Positions 1-6,808 of a stretch of DNA of 12,248 bases are shown piece by piece. The DNA lies in assembly GCA_039180415.1 (NCBI GenBank), contig JBCDDH010000093.1, positions 1 through 12,248 of the forward strand. The letters are read 5' to 3'. Numbering within the stretch: position 1 is the stretch's first letter; each line of letters starts with the position of its first letter. Source of the stretch: CAZIXN01 sp039180415 (GTDB lineage: Bacteria > Planctomycetota > Phycisphaerae > Phycisphaerales > Phycisphaeraceae). The position numbers and the translations under genes were made by a program. The notes beneath the pieces are model-generated. The model saw only the letters and a program-made list of their open reading frames with translations, was not told the DNA's origin and searched no databases.

Positions 1-86
1 GCCTGATTCGCCGATGTACCCGGGAACGACCGGCGGACGGCCCGCTGCCACCGAACCCCGCTCCGCCCCCCGATCCGCCCTCCCGC

Positions 87-1535
87 ATGATCACGCCCCT
101 CGCCATCTACGGCTGGCTGCCCCTGGTCCTGGGGCTGTTCCTGATCATGCCGCCCAAGCGCGCGGTGCTGTGGGCGTTCTTCCTGGCCTGGCTGTTCCTG
201 CCGATGGCCAAGTACGAGCTGCGCGGCCTGCCCGACTACACCAAGATGTCCGCGACCTGCTTCGGCGTGTTGCTGGGCGTGATGCTCTTCGACTTCGGCC
301 GGCTGACGATGTTCCGTTTCAAGTTCATCGACCTGCCGATCATGTTTTTCTGCATGGCCGCGCCCGTCTTGACCGCGATGAGCAACCGGCCGGACCTGAA
401 GCTCTACGACGGGATGTCTGAAGTCATGGCGCTGTCCACCGCGTGGCTGCTGCCGTACATGATCGGCCGGCTGTACTTCACCGATCTCAAGGACATGCGC
501 ACCCTCGCGGTCGCCTTCCTCGCCGGCGCCCTGGTGTACGTGCCCATCTGCTGGTTCGAGGCCCGCTTCTCGCCGCAGCTGCACCGCTGGATCTACGGCT
601 TCCATCAGCACCACTTCGTCCACGCCGACCGCGGCGGGTTCCTCTTCTCCTTCCGGCCGCGCGGGTTCATGCAGTCGGGCCTCATGACCGCGACCTGGAT
701 GTGCTCGGCGGCGTTGATCGCGTGGTGCCTGTGGGCCGCCCGGGCGAAGCTGCAGTTCGCCCGCTGGACCGTGCCGACGATCGCCGTGCTGGCCGTCCTG
801 GGCCTCACCGCGCTCATTGCCAAGGGCATGGGCGCACTGGTCCTCGCGTTTGGGGGGTTTGTGGTCTTGCTCCTGACGCGCTTCGTCAACACCCGCGTCT
901 TTATGGTCGCCCTGTTATGCGTCGCGCCGATGTTCGTGCTCACCCGCTCCCAAGGGCTCTGGGACGGCACCGCCGCCGTCAATTTCATCGAGAGGATCAA
1001 CCCCGACCGCGCCCATTCGTTGCAATTCCGCTTCGATAACGACACCGTCCTGGTTGAAAAAGCGCTCCAACGCCCGGCGTTCGGTTGGGGCGGCTACGGC
1101 CGAAACCTGGTCCGTAGCGAGGACGGCGCCCGCGTCGCGGTCACCGACGGCATGTGGATCATCTTCGCCGGCAAGTTCGGCTTCGTGGGCCTACTCAGCT
1201 TCATGCTCGCGCTGGCCATGCCCACCATCCTGTTCGTCAGGCGCTACCCGCCGAGGATGTGGCTCACGCCCGCCGTCGCGCCCGCCACCGGGCTGGCCAC
1301 CGTCGTCGCGATCTACCAGATCGACAACCTCTTCAACGCGATGGAGAACCCGCTGTTCTTCCTGATCGGCGGCGGGCTGTGTTCGGCCATGACCACGAGC
1401 CTGGTCGTCGCGCGACGCAAGCCGACCGCCGCCCCGATCGTCACGCCCGACGCCGCCGCGCCGGCCCCCACGCCGACCGGGCCCGGCTTCGGCCCCGCCG
1501 TCTCGCCCGCGCGCTCCGACGCGCGTCCCGCCTGA
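87..1535 (+). CDS. O-antigen polymerase/ligase-like integral membrane protein
   Basis: This 482-residue protein is dominated by hydrophobic segments, roughly ten to twelve predicted by eye, starting within the first 40 residues. It fits the Wzy/WaaL (O-antigen ligase, Wzy_C) superfamily, which polymerises lipid-linked repeat units or transfers glycan in the periplasmic face of the membrane. The large loop near residues 305-355 carries the most diagnostic stretch: SLQFRFDND, then FGWGGYGRN near residue 331, then VTDGMWII and a following membrane helix. The last ~40 residues are rich in Pro and Ala and look like a disordered tail. The ATG at 87 was chosen because it directly precedes the first hydrophobic stretch; there is no clear ribosome binding site. 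A TGA at positions 4-6 could be the end of an upstream gene, but too little sequence is present to say. The next gene starts 9 bases after the stop, so the two are probably cotranscribed. Polymerase and ligase cannot be separated by sequence alone. Confidence 0.85.
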   Translation: MITPLAIYGWLPLVLGLFLIMPPKRAVLWAFFLAWLFLPMAKYELRGLPDYTKMSATCFGVLLGVMLFDFGRLTMFRFKFIDLPIMFFCMAAPVLTAMSNRPDLKLYDGMSEVMALSTAWLLPYMIGRLYFTDLKDMRTLAVAFLAGALVYVPICWFEARFSPQLHRWIYGFHQHHFVHADRGGFLFSFRPRGFMQSGLMTATWMCSAALIAWCLWAARAKLQFARWTVPTIAVLAVLGLTALIAKGMGALVLAFGGFVVLLLTRFVNTRVFMVALLCVAPMFVLTRSQGLWDGTAAVNFIERINPDRAHSLQFRFDNDTVLVEKALQRPAFGWGGYGRNLVRSEDGARVAVTDGMWIIFAGKFGFVGLLSFMLALAMPTILFVRRYPPRMWLTPAVAPATGLATVVAIYQIDNLFNAMENPLFFLIGGGLCSAMTTSLVVARRKPTAAPIVTPDAAAPAPTPTGPGFGPAVSPARSDARPA

Positions 1536-1544
1536 ACCCCGACC

Positions 1545-2900
1545 GTGACCGCCGCCCCCGCGACGACGATCGCTCCGCCGCCGCAAGCCGGCGCCGCCCC
1601 ACGCACCCATTGGCGCAGCTTCGACCTGCTCCGCGGGCTCGCCGCCGTGCTGATGGTCGTCAATCACGTCGGGTACATGCTCACCGCCAAAGACGCCCTG
1701 CCGCGGGTGCACGCCGACTCGGACGCCGGCGTGGTCTTCAGCACCCCGCTGCAGTGGGCCGTGCTGCTCGGGGCTTTCGCCCCGGCGGCGTTCTTCTTCG
1801 TGACGGGCCTGGGCTACGGCATCCAGAGCGGCCGCACGAAGCCCAAGCGGTTCGTCGACCTGACCGAGAAGGTGCTGATCCTCCTGCTGGCCGACGCGTT
1901 GATGTGGCGGACGGCGGGCTTCGACTTCGGGCTGGACTTCTTCGGCTTCATCGCGTTGTCGATGCTGGTGCTCACGGCGTTGCTCAAGCTCGACGCCCGG
2001 ACCAACCACACCGACGCCACGCCGCGTCGGCTCACGCGCTCGGCTCGGGCCGCGGGCGTGCTGCTGTTCGCGGTGCTGGGGTTGCGGTTTGTGGCCGGTC
2101 CGGCGGCGGAAAGGCTGCTGGGCATGGAGCCGGGCGGCTGGCTGGACGTGGTCACCGGCCGCAACGTCCCGGGGGGCGGCGGCCCGGGCGCGGTGGCCGA
2201 GCGCGCGCCGGGCGCGTGGGACGTCGGCATCTCGTTCCCGCCGATCCCCTGGTTGGTGTTCCCCTTGGCGGGCTTCGTGCTGGGGGCGTGGTTGAAGGCC
2301 CGGCGCGCGTGGGTCGAAAGCCATCGCGGCGGGTTCGCCTTGTTCCTGCTCGCCGGCGCCGGGGTGTGCGTCGCGGGGGTGGCCTTGCTGCTGTGGCGCG
2401 GCGGCGTGCTGCACCGCTGGGGCACGATCTCCGTCGCGTCGGTGCTGGGCGGGTTCGCGGTGCTCGCGGCGTTGACCGCGCTCGCCGTCTTCGTGGAAGA
2501 GCGAACCGGCGGCGGCCGCCGGGTCGTCGACGCGCTGAGCCTCCGCGGCATCGCCGCCTTCTCGGTTGTGCCGCTGCACTTCCTGTTGATCGGCCTTGCG
2601 ACGCTGGCCGGCCTGCGGCCGCAAACCGCCGTGGGCATCACGCTCGCCATCGCGACGATCCTGATCGTCGTCATGCTGATCGCGCCCCGCTTCGTCCCCC
2701 TGGGCAAGGCCGTCGCCCAGGCCGCTTCCCGCGGCGGGGCCTGGCGTTACTGGCTCGCGGGCCTGGCGGTCCCGGTCGCGCTCCTGCTGGCCGTGACGCC
2801 CGGCTCGGTGGGCGACCCGGCGCTGCGGCGGGTGATCGTCGCGTCGGGGCAGCTCGTGCTCTGCGTGATGCTCGTACTGCCCCCGCCGCGCACCCGATAA
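1545..2900 (+). CDS. Membrane acyltransferase (acyltransferase-3 / HGSNAT-like family)
   Basis: This 451-residue polytopic membrane protein starts with a GTG 9 bases after the preceding stop. After a Pro/Ala-rich N-terminus it has a motif near residues 24-43, RSFDLLRG followed by MVVNHVGYML, resembling the first helix of acyltransferase-3 and of heparan-alpha-glucosaminide N-acetyltransferase-like proteins. In both families an Arg and a His (here R24 or R30, and H41) sit near the acyl-transfer site. A second helix near residues 75-92 (AFAPAAFFFVTGLGYG) matches the usual FFFxSG-type second helix. About ten hydrophobic segments follow. Proteins of these families transfer acyl groups from the cytoplasm onto sugars; its place next to a polymerase-like gene suggests a glycan substrate. 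The choice between the two families is unresolved. The C-terminus is short and basic, and an intergenic gap of 109 bases follows. Confidence 0.75.
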   Translation: MTAAPATTIAPPPQAGAAPRTHWRSFDLLRGLAAVLMVVNHVGYMLTAKDALPRVHADSDAGVVFSTPLQWAVLLGAFAPAAFFFVTGLGYGIQSGRTKPKRFVDLTEKVLILLLADALMWRTAGFDFGLDFFGFIALSMLVLTALLKLDARTNHTDATPRRLTRSARAAGVLLFAVLGLRFVAGPAAERLLGMEPGGWLDVVTGRNVPGGGGPGAVAERAPGAWDVGISFPPIPWLVFPLAGFVLGAWLKARRAWVESHRGGFALFLLAGAGVCVAGVALLLWRGGVLHRWGTISVASVLGGFAVLAALTALAVFVEERTGGGRRVVDALSLRGIAAFSVVPLHFLLIGLATLAGLRPQTAVGITLAIATILIVVMLIAPRFVPLGKAVAQAASRGGAWRYWLAGLAVPVALLLAVTPGSVGDPALRRVIVASGQLVLCVMLVLPPPRTR

Positions 2901-2940
2901 CCCCGGCAACCGCGGTCGACGCGCAAACGCACGCCGCGCC

Positions 2941-2966
2941 GCCGCCGATGTAAAACACATCGCGGC
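2941..2966 (+). terminator. Small hairpin in the 2901-3009 intergenic gap
   Basis: The arms CGATGT (2946-2951) and ACATCG (2957-2962) are perfect complements around an AAAAC loop. The stem extends by GCCG (2941-2944) pairing with CGGC (2963-2966) if C2945 is bulged. No T-run follows, so it is not a classical intrinsic terminator. It may weaken readthrough or stabilise an mRNA end between the acyltransferase gene and the cytidylyltransferase gene. The remaining gap is C-rich and shows no convincing promoter. Confidence 0.3.
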
Positions 2967-3009
2967 CTCCGCCGTTCGCTTTCGCTCCCCGCCCCCAACC
3001 CCCGCCGCC

Positions 3010-3825
3010 ATGCCCCACGCCAGCCCCTCCGACCCCGGAAACGTCCCTGTCTTCGTCCTCTGCGGCGGCCTGGGCACCCGCTTCCGCGAGCAGACCGAGT
3101 TCCGGCCCAAGCCCATGATCCAGATCGGCCAACACCCGATCGTCTGGCACATCATGTCCACCTACGCCCGTCACGGCTTCAAGAAGTTCGTGCTCTGCGC
3201 CGGCTACAAGTCCGAATCCATCAAGGACTACTTCCTCAACTACGCCGCGATGAACTCCGATTTCACGGTCGATCTCGCGGGTAACGGCAAGGCCACCGTC
3301 CACTCCGTCGACCACGACCAGGACTGGGAAGTCACCGTCGCGTACACCGGCGAGCTCACCATGACCGGCGGCCGCATCGCCATCGCCACCGACAAGTACC
3401 TCGGCGACGCCGAGCACTTCGCCGTGACCTACGGCGACGGCGTCACCGACGCCAACTTCACCGACGAGTTCGCCTTCCACCTCGGCCACGACCGCCTCGG
3501 CACCGTGCTGGGCGTCAACCCGCCCTCGCGCTTCGGCGAGCTGAAGCTCGACGGCGACGCCGTAACCGAATTCGCCGAGAAGCCCGACCTGGCGAACAAC
3601 TGGATCAACGGCGGGTACTTCTTCTTCCGCCGCGGGTTCACGAAGTACCTGGACCCAAACGACGCCGGTCTGATCCTCGAAAAAACCCCGCTCATCCGGC
3701 TCGCCCAGGACGGCCAACTGTCCATGTTCAAGCACCGCGGCTTCTGGCAGTGCATGGACACCCAGCGCGACTGGGACGGCCTGAACCAGATGTGGACCAC
3801 GAACACCGCCCCCTGGGCCGTCTGA
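3010..3825 (+). CDS. rfbF: Glucose-1-phosphate cytidylyltransferase
   Basis: This 271-residue soluble nucleotidyltransferase should make CDP-glucose from CTP and glucose-1-phosphate, the entry step to CDP-linked deoxysugars. The N-terminal signature is CGGLGTRF (residues 18-25) followed by RPKPMIQIG (32-40), the nucleotide-binding loop and Lys-containing motif of sugar-1-phosphate nucleotidyltransferases. Features typical of the cytidylyltransferase branch are WHIMSTYARHG (46-56), CAGYKSESIKDYF (63-75), TYGDGVTD (140-147) with the metal-binding Asp, EFAEKP (187-192), NGGYFF (200-205) and GFWQCMDTQRD (244-254). Length is close to the enterobacterial RfbF proteins (about 257 residues). The ATG at 3010 gives about ten extra residues before the first beta strand and has no Shine-Dalgarno sequence. 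It heads the nucleotide-sugar cassette. The family call is strong; CTP and glucose specificity are inferred from similarity. Confidence 0.88.
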   Translation: MPHASPSDPGNVPVFVLCGGLGTRFREQTEFRPKPMIQIGQHPIVWHIMSTYARHGFKKFVLCAGYKSESIKDYFLNYAAMNSDFTVDLAGNGKATVHSVDHDQDWEVTVAYTGELTMTGGRIAIATDKYLGDAEHFAVTYGDGVTDANFTDEFAFHLGHDRLGTVLGVNPPSRFGELKLDGDAVTEFAEKPDLANNWINGGYFFFRRGFTKYLDPNDAGLILEKTPLIRLAQDGQLSMFKHRGFWQCMDTQRDWDGLNQMWTTNTAPWAV

Positions 3826-3835
3826 CGATCACGGG

Positions 3836-3903
3836 CCCGGAGCCAGGCCCCGCCGACCCCGAAGCCCGCGGCCCTGAGCCCTGGGACCTGGGCCCCGGGT
3901 TTT
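3836..3903 (+). terminator. GC-rich imperfect inverted repeat followed by TTTT
   Basis: Ten bases after the cytidylyltransferase stop, the segment 3836-3851 (CCCGGAGCCAGGCCCC) can pair imperfectly with 3884-3899, which ends GGGCCCCGGG, and TTTT follows at 3900-3903. The stem has small bulges and the loop is about 32 bases long, so this is a candidate rather than a firm intrinsic terminator. A second short T-run occurs at 3918-3922. If active, it would partly separate the first gene of the cassette from the next three. Confidence 0.35.
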
Positions 3904-3912
3904 CTCGGCCCG

Positions 3913-3942
3913 TTGCGTTTTTCCCGCCGTATCGCGTACAAC
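3913..3942 (+). promoter_or_regulatory. Weak sigma70-like promoter candidate upstream of the SDR gene
   Basis: TTGCGT at 3913-3918 and TACAAC at 3937-3942 are separated by 18 bases and match three and four positions of the -35 and -10 consensus. They fall in the most AT-containing part of the 210-base gap between the cytidylyltransferase and the SDR. Just downstream, ATGGCC (3955-3960) and GGCCAT (3965-3970) form a 6-bp inverted repeat. The match is weak, and planctomycete promoters are poorly known to me. Confidence 0.2.
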
Positions 3943-4035
3943 CCACCCGGCGAAATGGCCGATGGGCCATCCAGCGGTCCGCTCACCCCGCGACCCCGCA
4001 TCCCCGCGACCCAGGCACCCCCCCGGAAACCCACC

Positions 4036-5055
4036 ATGCGCGTCCTCGTCACCGGCCACCGCGGCTACATCGGCGTCCACCTCGTCCAGATCCTCAAGGA
4101 AGCCGGCCACCACGTCACCGGCGTCGACGTCGACCTCTTCGAAGGCTGCGCCTGGCGGCCCTACACCCCCGCCGACGTCGAACTCGCCAAGGACGTCCGC
4201 GACCTCACCGAGCAAGACCTCGACGGCATCGACGCCGTGTGCCACCTCGCCGCGATCTCCAACGATCCGATGGGCGACATGGACCCGGAGATCACCTACA
4301 GCATTAACCGCGACGGCAGCGTCGCGCTCGCCAAGCTCGCCAAGCAGGCCGGCGTCGGGCGGTACCTGTTCTCCGGCTCGTGCTCGGTCTACGGCAAGGG
4401 CGACAACCCCGAGATCGCCCTGGGCGAAACCGACAAGCTGAATCCCCTCACGGCTTACGCGATCTCCAAGATCGAAACCGAACAGCAGACCGCCGACCTC
4501 GCCGACGACGGCTTCTGCGTCAGCTGGCTCCGCAACTCGACCGCCTACGGCCACAGCCCGATGCTCCGCATCGATCTGGTCGTAAACAACCTGCTCGGCT
4601 CGGCGCTTTCGTACGGCGAGATCCGCATCAAGTCCGACGGCAGCCCCTGGCGACCGCTCATCCACTGCTACGACATCGCCGGCGCCTTCCGCGCGTTCTG
4701 CGAAGCCGACGCCAAGGTCATCAACGGCCAGGCCGTCAACATCGGCGGCAACGACGAGAACTATCAGGTGAAAGACGTGGGCGACCAGGTCGAGCGTCTG
4801 ATCCCGTCGGCCAAAGTCGTCTACACCGGCGAGCACGGCGAAGACTCCCGCGACTACAAGGTCAACTTCGACAAGCTCAACACGCTCCTGCCCGACTTCA
4901 AGCTCAAGTACAACCTCGTCTCGGGCATGGAAGAACTCCACAAAGAAATGGTCGACCACGGCTTCGGAGCCGAACACTTCGAGTCCGACCAGTTCGTCCG
5001 CCTCCGCACCCTCAAGGACCGCTTCGACCGCATCGGCGTGACGACGGGAGCTTGA
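4036..5055 (+). CDS. Extended SDR NAD-dependent nucleotide-sugar epimerase/dehydratase
   Basis: This 339-residue extended short-chain dehydrogenase has a Rossmann NAD-binding motif TGHRGYIG (residues 6-13), an acidic D31 after the second strand, CHLAA (69-73), a Ser-rich active-site strand SGSCSVYG (113-120), and the catalytic pair Y141 and K145 in YAISK. NSTAYGHSP (167-175), DLVVNNL (180-186) and SDGSPWRPLIH (200-210) are typical of nucleotide-sugar epimerases of this group. The Asp-Glu pair seen in RmlB-type 4,6-dehydratases (TDEVYG) is absent, so simple 4,6-dehydration is not supported; epimerisation, oxidation or reduction at C4 is more likely. An in-frame upstream extension to 3913 exists, but the ATG at 4036 places the Rossmann strand right at the N-terminus as expected, and GGAAA at 4025-4029 is a weak binding site. 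It follows the cytidylyltransferase, so its substrate is probably a CDP-sugar. Exact reaction unknown. Confidence 0.82.
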   Translation: MRVLVTGHRGYIGVHLVQILKEAGHHVTGVDVDLFEGCAWRPYTPADVELAKDVRDLTEQDLDGIDAVCHLAAISNDPMGDMDPEITYSINRDGSVALAKLAKQAGVGRYLFSGSCSVYGKGDNPEIALGETDKLNPLTAYAISKIETEQQTADLADDGFCVSWLRNSTAYGHSPMLRIDLVVNNLLGSALSYGEIRIKSDGSPWRPLIHCYDIAGAFRAFCEADAKVINGQAVNIGGNDENYQVKDVGDQVERLIPSAKVVYTGEHGEDSRDYKVNFDKLNTLLPDFKLKYNLVSGMEELHKEMVDHGFGAEHFESDQFVRLRTLKDRFDRIGVTTGA

Positions 5056-5059
5056 CCTT

Positions 5060-5138
5060 CTGACGAGCCGCGACCGTCAGGGAGCGGGCCCGGCTCGGCT
5101 GTCACTCCACCCGCTCCCTCACGGTCGCGGCTCGTCAG
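5060..5138. repeat. Palindromic intergenic repeat, copy 1
   Basis: Left arm 5060-5088 and right arm 5110-5138 are reverse complements at 28 of 29 positions, around a 21-base loop. The core of the left arm reads GAGCCGCGACCGTCAGGGAG. The first 37 bases from 5062 recur exactly at 5705-5741 in copy 2. The element fills nearly the whole gap between the SDR stop (5055) and the next ATG (5147), leaving only 8 bases before that start. It looks like a REP- or MITE-like element; I remember similar sequences as abundant in planctomycete intergenic DNA, which should be checked. As RNA it would form a very stable hairpin. Confidence 0.8.
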
Positions 5139-5146
5139 GCATCCCC

Positions 5147-5698
5147 ATGATCTTTAACCCCACCCCCCTGCAAGACGCCTTTGTCATCGACCTCGAAAAG
5201 CGCGGCGACGAGCGTGGCTTTTTCGCCCGCGTGTTCTGCGAAAACGAGTTCCGGCAGGCCGGCTGCCCCGACCGCTTCGTGCAGGTCAACAACTCCAGCT
5301 CGGCCGACGTGGGCACGCTCCGCGGCATGCACTACCAGCTCGGCGACGACTTCGCCGAGACCAAGGTCGTCCGCTGCATCAAGGGCGCGTTGTGGGATTG
5401 CATCATCGACCTGCGTCCCGATTCGCCGACGTTTAAGCAATGGTTCGGCGAGACGCTCTCGGCCGAGAACCGCAAGATGATGATGGTGCCGCGCGGCTTT
5501 GCCCACGGCTTCATCACGCTCGAGCCCGACACTGAGGCGTTCTACTTCGTCGATAACTTTTATGCCCCCGACGCCGAGCGCGGCATCCGGTACAACGACG
5601 CCGAGTTCGGCATCGCGTGGCCGACCGAGCCGAAGGTGCTCAGCGATAAGGACACGGGCTGGCCGGACTTCGACCCGAAGTTCCACCTCGGGCAGTGA
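5147..5698 (+). CDS. rfbC: RmlC-like dTDP-4-dehydrorhamnose 3,5-epimerase family protein
   Basis: This 183-residue cupin belongs to the RmlC family, which epimerises C3 and/or C5 of 4-keto-6-deoxy nucleotide sugars; the length is the usual one. Visible landmarks are DERGFFARVF (residues 21-30), VNNSSS (47-52), TLRGMHYQ (57-64) with the expected catalytic base H62, K73 in ETKVVRC, DLRPDS (88-93), PRGFAHGF (115-122), and Y133 in AFYFVDNFYAP, at the position of the catalytic Tyr. The active site therefore looks intact. The ATG at 5147 lies only 8 bases after a palindromic repeat and has no Shine-Dalgarno sequence. A second repeat copy follows the stop. Since the cassette starts with a cytidylyltransferase, the substrate may be CDP-linked rather than dTDP-linked; that is inference. 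Confidence 0.87.
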   Translation: MIFNPTPLQDAFVIDLEKRGDERGFFARVFCENEFRQAGCPDRFVQVNNSSSADVGTLRGMHYQLGDDFAETKVVRCIKGALWDCIIDLRPDSPTFKQWFGETLSAENRKMMMVPRGFAHGFITLEPDTEAFYFVDNFYAPDAERGIRYNDAEFGIAWPTEPKVLSDKDTGWPDFDPKFHLGQ

Positions 5699-5704
5699 TC
5701 CGCC

Positions 5705-5791
5705 GACGAGCCGCGACCGTCAGGGAGCGGGCCCGGCTCGGTGCAACAACGACGACGGGCGGTGCCCGCTCCCTCACGGTCGCGGTTCGTT
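5705..5791. repeat. Palindromic intergenic repeat, copy 2
   Basis: Left arm 5707-5732 and right arm 5764-5789 are reverse complements except for two positions, one of which would be a G-U pair in RNA. The loop is about 31 bases and differs from that of copy 1. The left 37 bases (5705-5741) are identical to 5062-5098. The repeat occupies most of the gap between the RmlC-like gene and the second SDR gene (ATG at 5801). It has the same orientation as copy 1, so the two copies bracket the RmlC-like gene as direct repeats. Confidence 0.8.
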
Positions 5792-5800
5792 GAGCAACTT

Positions 5801-6763
5801 ATGAACATCCTCTTCACCGGCGCCAGCTCGTTCACGGGCTATTGGTTCGTCAAGCAACTCGCCGAGGCGGGGTGGAACGTAACCGCGACCTTTACCCGTA
5901 AAAATGGAACGGTTTACGCCGACGGCGGTGTACGCGAACAGCGTGTCGCGAGGGTGCAGGAATTCTGCAAGCCAGTTTGGGATTGCCGCTTCGGCGACGA
6001 GAAGTTCCTCGACTTGTTGAAAACCGGCGACTTCAATCTCCTTTGCCACCACGCGGCGGACGTGACGGATTACAAGTCGCCAGATTTCGATTGCTCCGGC
6101 GCGGTCGCGAACAATACCCGCGACATACAAAACGTGGTCCGGTTGCTCGCGGAACACCGCGGCGTCCAAACCCCGCCGATCCTGTTAACGCAATCCGTCT
6201 TCGCGGGCGGATACGGGGCCGGGACTCTGAACGCCGACGGCGAGCTGCCGCACTTTTCTCCGTATGGTCTAAGCAAGGCGTTAACCGCGCAGCTGTTCCG
6301 GTACTACTGCGACCAAGCAGGCGTCCCGGTGGGGGAGTTTGTTATTCCCAATCCGTTCGGCCCTTACGAGGAGCCGCGGTTCACGAACTATCTGATGAAA
6401 ACATGGTTCGCGGGGAACAAGGCCGGCTGCAACACGCCCGCGTACGTCCGCGACAACATCCACGTCGAGCTGATGGCTCGCGCCTACGTCTCGTGTGCCC
6501 AGCAGCTGATGGCCATCCCGGATTGGACGGTATACGGCCCGCACGGCTACATCGAAACCCAGGGCGCGTTCGCCGAGCGGTTCGCGCGGGAGATGCGGAA
6601 ACGCTTGAATTTGCCTTGCGAACTGGAACTCGCGGATCAGACCGAGTTCACCGAGCCGCGCATCCGCATCAACGTGGACACGCCGGACGCGGCGGGGTTG
6701 GGATTCGACGAGAGCAAAGCCTGGGACGACGTCGCGGCGTTCTACCAATCCCTTTACGGATGA
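5801..6763 (+). CDS. Second extended SDR, NAD(P)-dependent nucleotide-sugar oxidoreductase
   Basis: This 320-residue protein begins with a Rossmann strand, MNILFTGASSFTG (residues 1-13). Its glycine motif is TGxxSFTG, with Ser where the second Gly of TGxxGxxG is usual. CHHAADV (82-88), S132 in LTQSVFAGG, and Y155/K159 in YGLSK give a complete SDR catalytic set. PNPFGPYEEPRF (183-194) and YVRDNIHVELMA (215-226) resemble the substrate side of nucleotide-sugar epimerases and reductases. The reading frame is open upstream to 5741, but that extension would translate the palindromic repeat, so the ATG at 5801 is preferred. Base composition is lower in GC than the neighbours (33 of 60 G+C in 5881-5940), suggesting a different history. 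As the last gene of the cassette it may do the final ketoreduction, as RmlD does in the rhamnose pathway; that role is inferred. It ends 12 bases before a perfect palindrome. Confidence 0.8.
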   Translation: MNILFTGASSFTGYWFVKQLAEAGWNVTATFTRKNGTVYADGGVREQRVARVQEFCKPVWDCRFGDEKFLDLLKTGDFNLLCHHAADVTDYKSPDFDCSGAVANNTRDIQNVVRLLAEHRGVQTPPILLTQSVFAGGYGAGTLNADGELPHFSPYGLSKALTAQLFRYYCDQAGVPVGEFVIPNPFGPYEEPRFTNYLMKTWFAGNKAGCNTPAYVRDNIHVELMARAYVSCAQQLMAIPDWTVYGPHGYIETQGAFAERFAREMRKRLNLPCELELADQTEFTEPRIRINVDTPDAAGLGFDESKAWDDVAAFYQSLYG

Positions 6764-6775
6764 ATCACGCGGGTT

Positions 6776-6801
6776 GGCCTGGTCGCTTAAGCGACCAGGC
6801 C
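6776..6801. terminator. Perfect 26-bp palindrome between convergent genes
   Basis: The half-site GGCCTGGTCGCTT (6776-6788) is followed directly by its exact reverse complement (6789-6801). As RNA it forms an 11-bp GC-rich stem with a TTAA loop on either strand. It sits in the 45-base gap between the stop of the + strand SDR (6763) and the stop of the - strand glycosyltransferase (6809), where a bidirectional terminator is expected. There is no T-run on either side. Confidence 0.6.
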
Positions 6802-6808
6802 GGGCACG

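Noticed and set aside
1..86. Possible end of an upstream gene at TGA 4-6
   Set aside because: Only one codon of it would be present, so it cannot be supported; the rest of this leader shows no clear signal.
1191..3161. Very long open frame on the - strand opposite the first two genes
   Set aside because: The translation is low-complexity, rich in Arg, Gly, His and Gln, with no family motif. Open antisense frames are expected in high-GC DNA, and the + strand proteins are clearly recognisable.
3913..4035. In-frame N-terminal extension of the first SDR (41 residues)
   Set aside because: The extension is Pro/Arg-rich and lies over the promoter-like region; the Rossmann strand starts right at the ATG at 4036, as is normal for the family.
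3829..4977. 382-codon open frame opposite the first SDR gene
   Set aside because: It is a Val/Asp/Gly-rich mirror of the SDR codons with no recognisable domain; the + strand SDR has complete catalytic motifs.
5060..5791. CRISPR-like reading of the two palindromic repeats
   Set aside because: There are only two copies, about 640 bases apart with a complete gene between them; spacing and structure do not fit a CRISPR array.
5741..5800. In-frame extension of the second SDR through the palindromic repeat
   Set aside because: The added 20 residues are a translation of the repeat arm; ATG 5801 begins the NAD-binding motif.
6776..6801. Replication origin or terminus at the skew change
   Set aside because: The skew varies gene by gene over a few kilobases, returns near 11830, and there are no DnaA-box clusters or dif-like sites.
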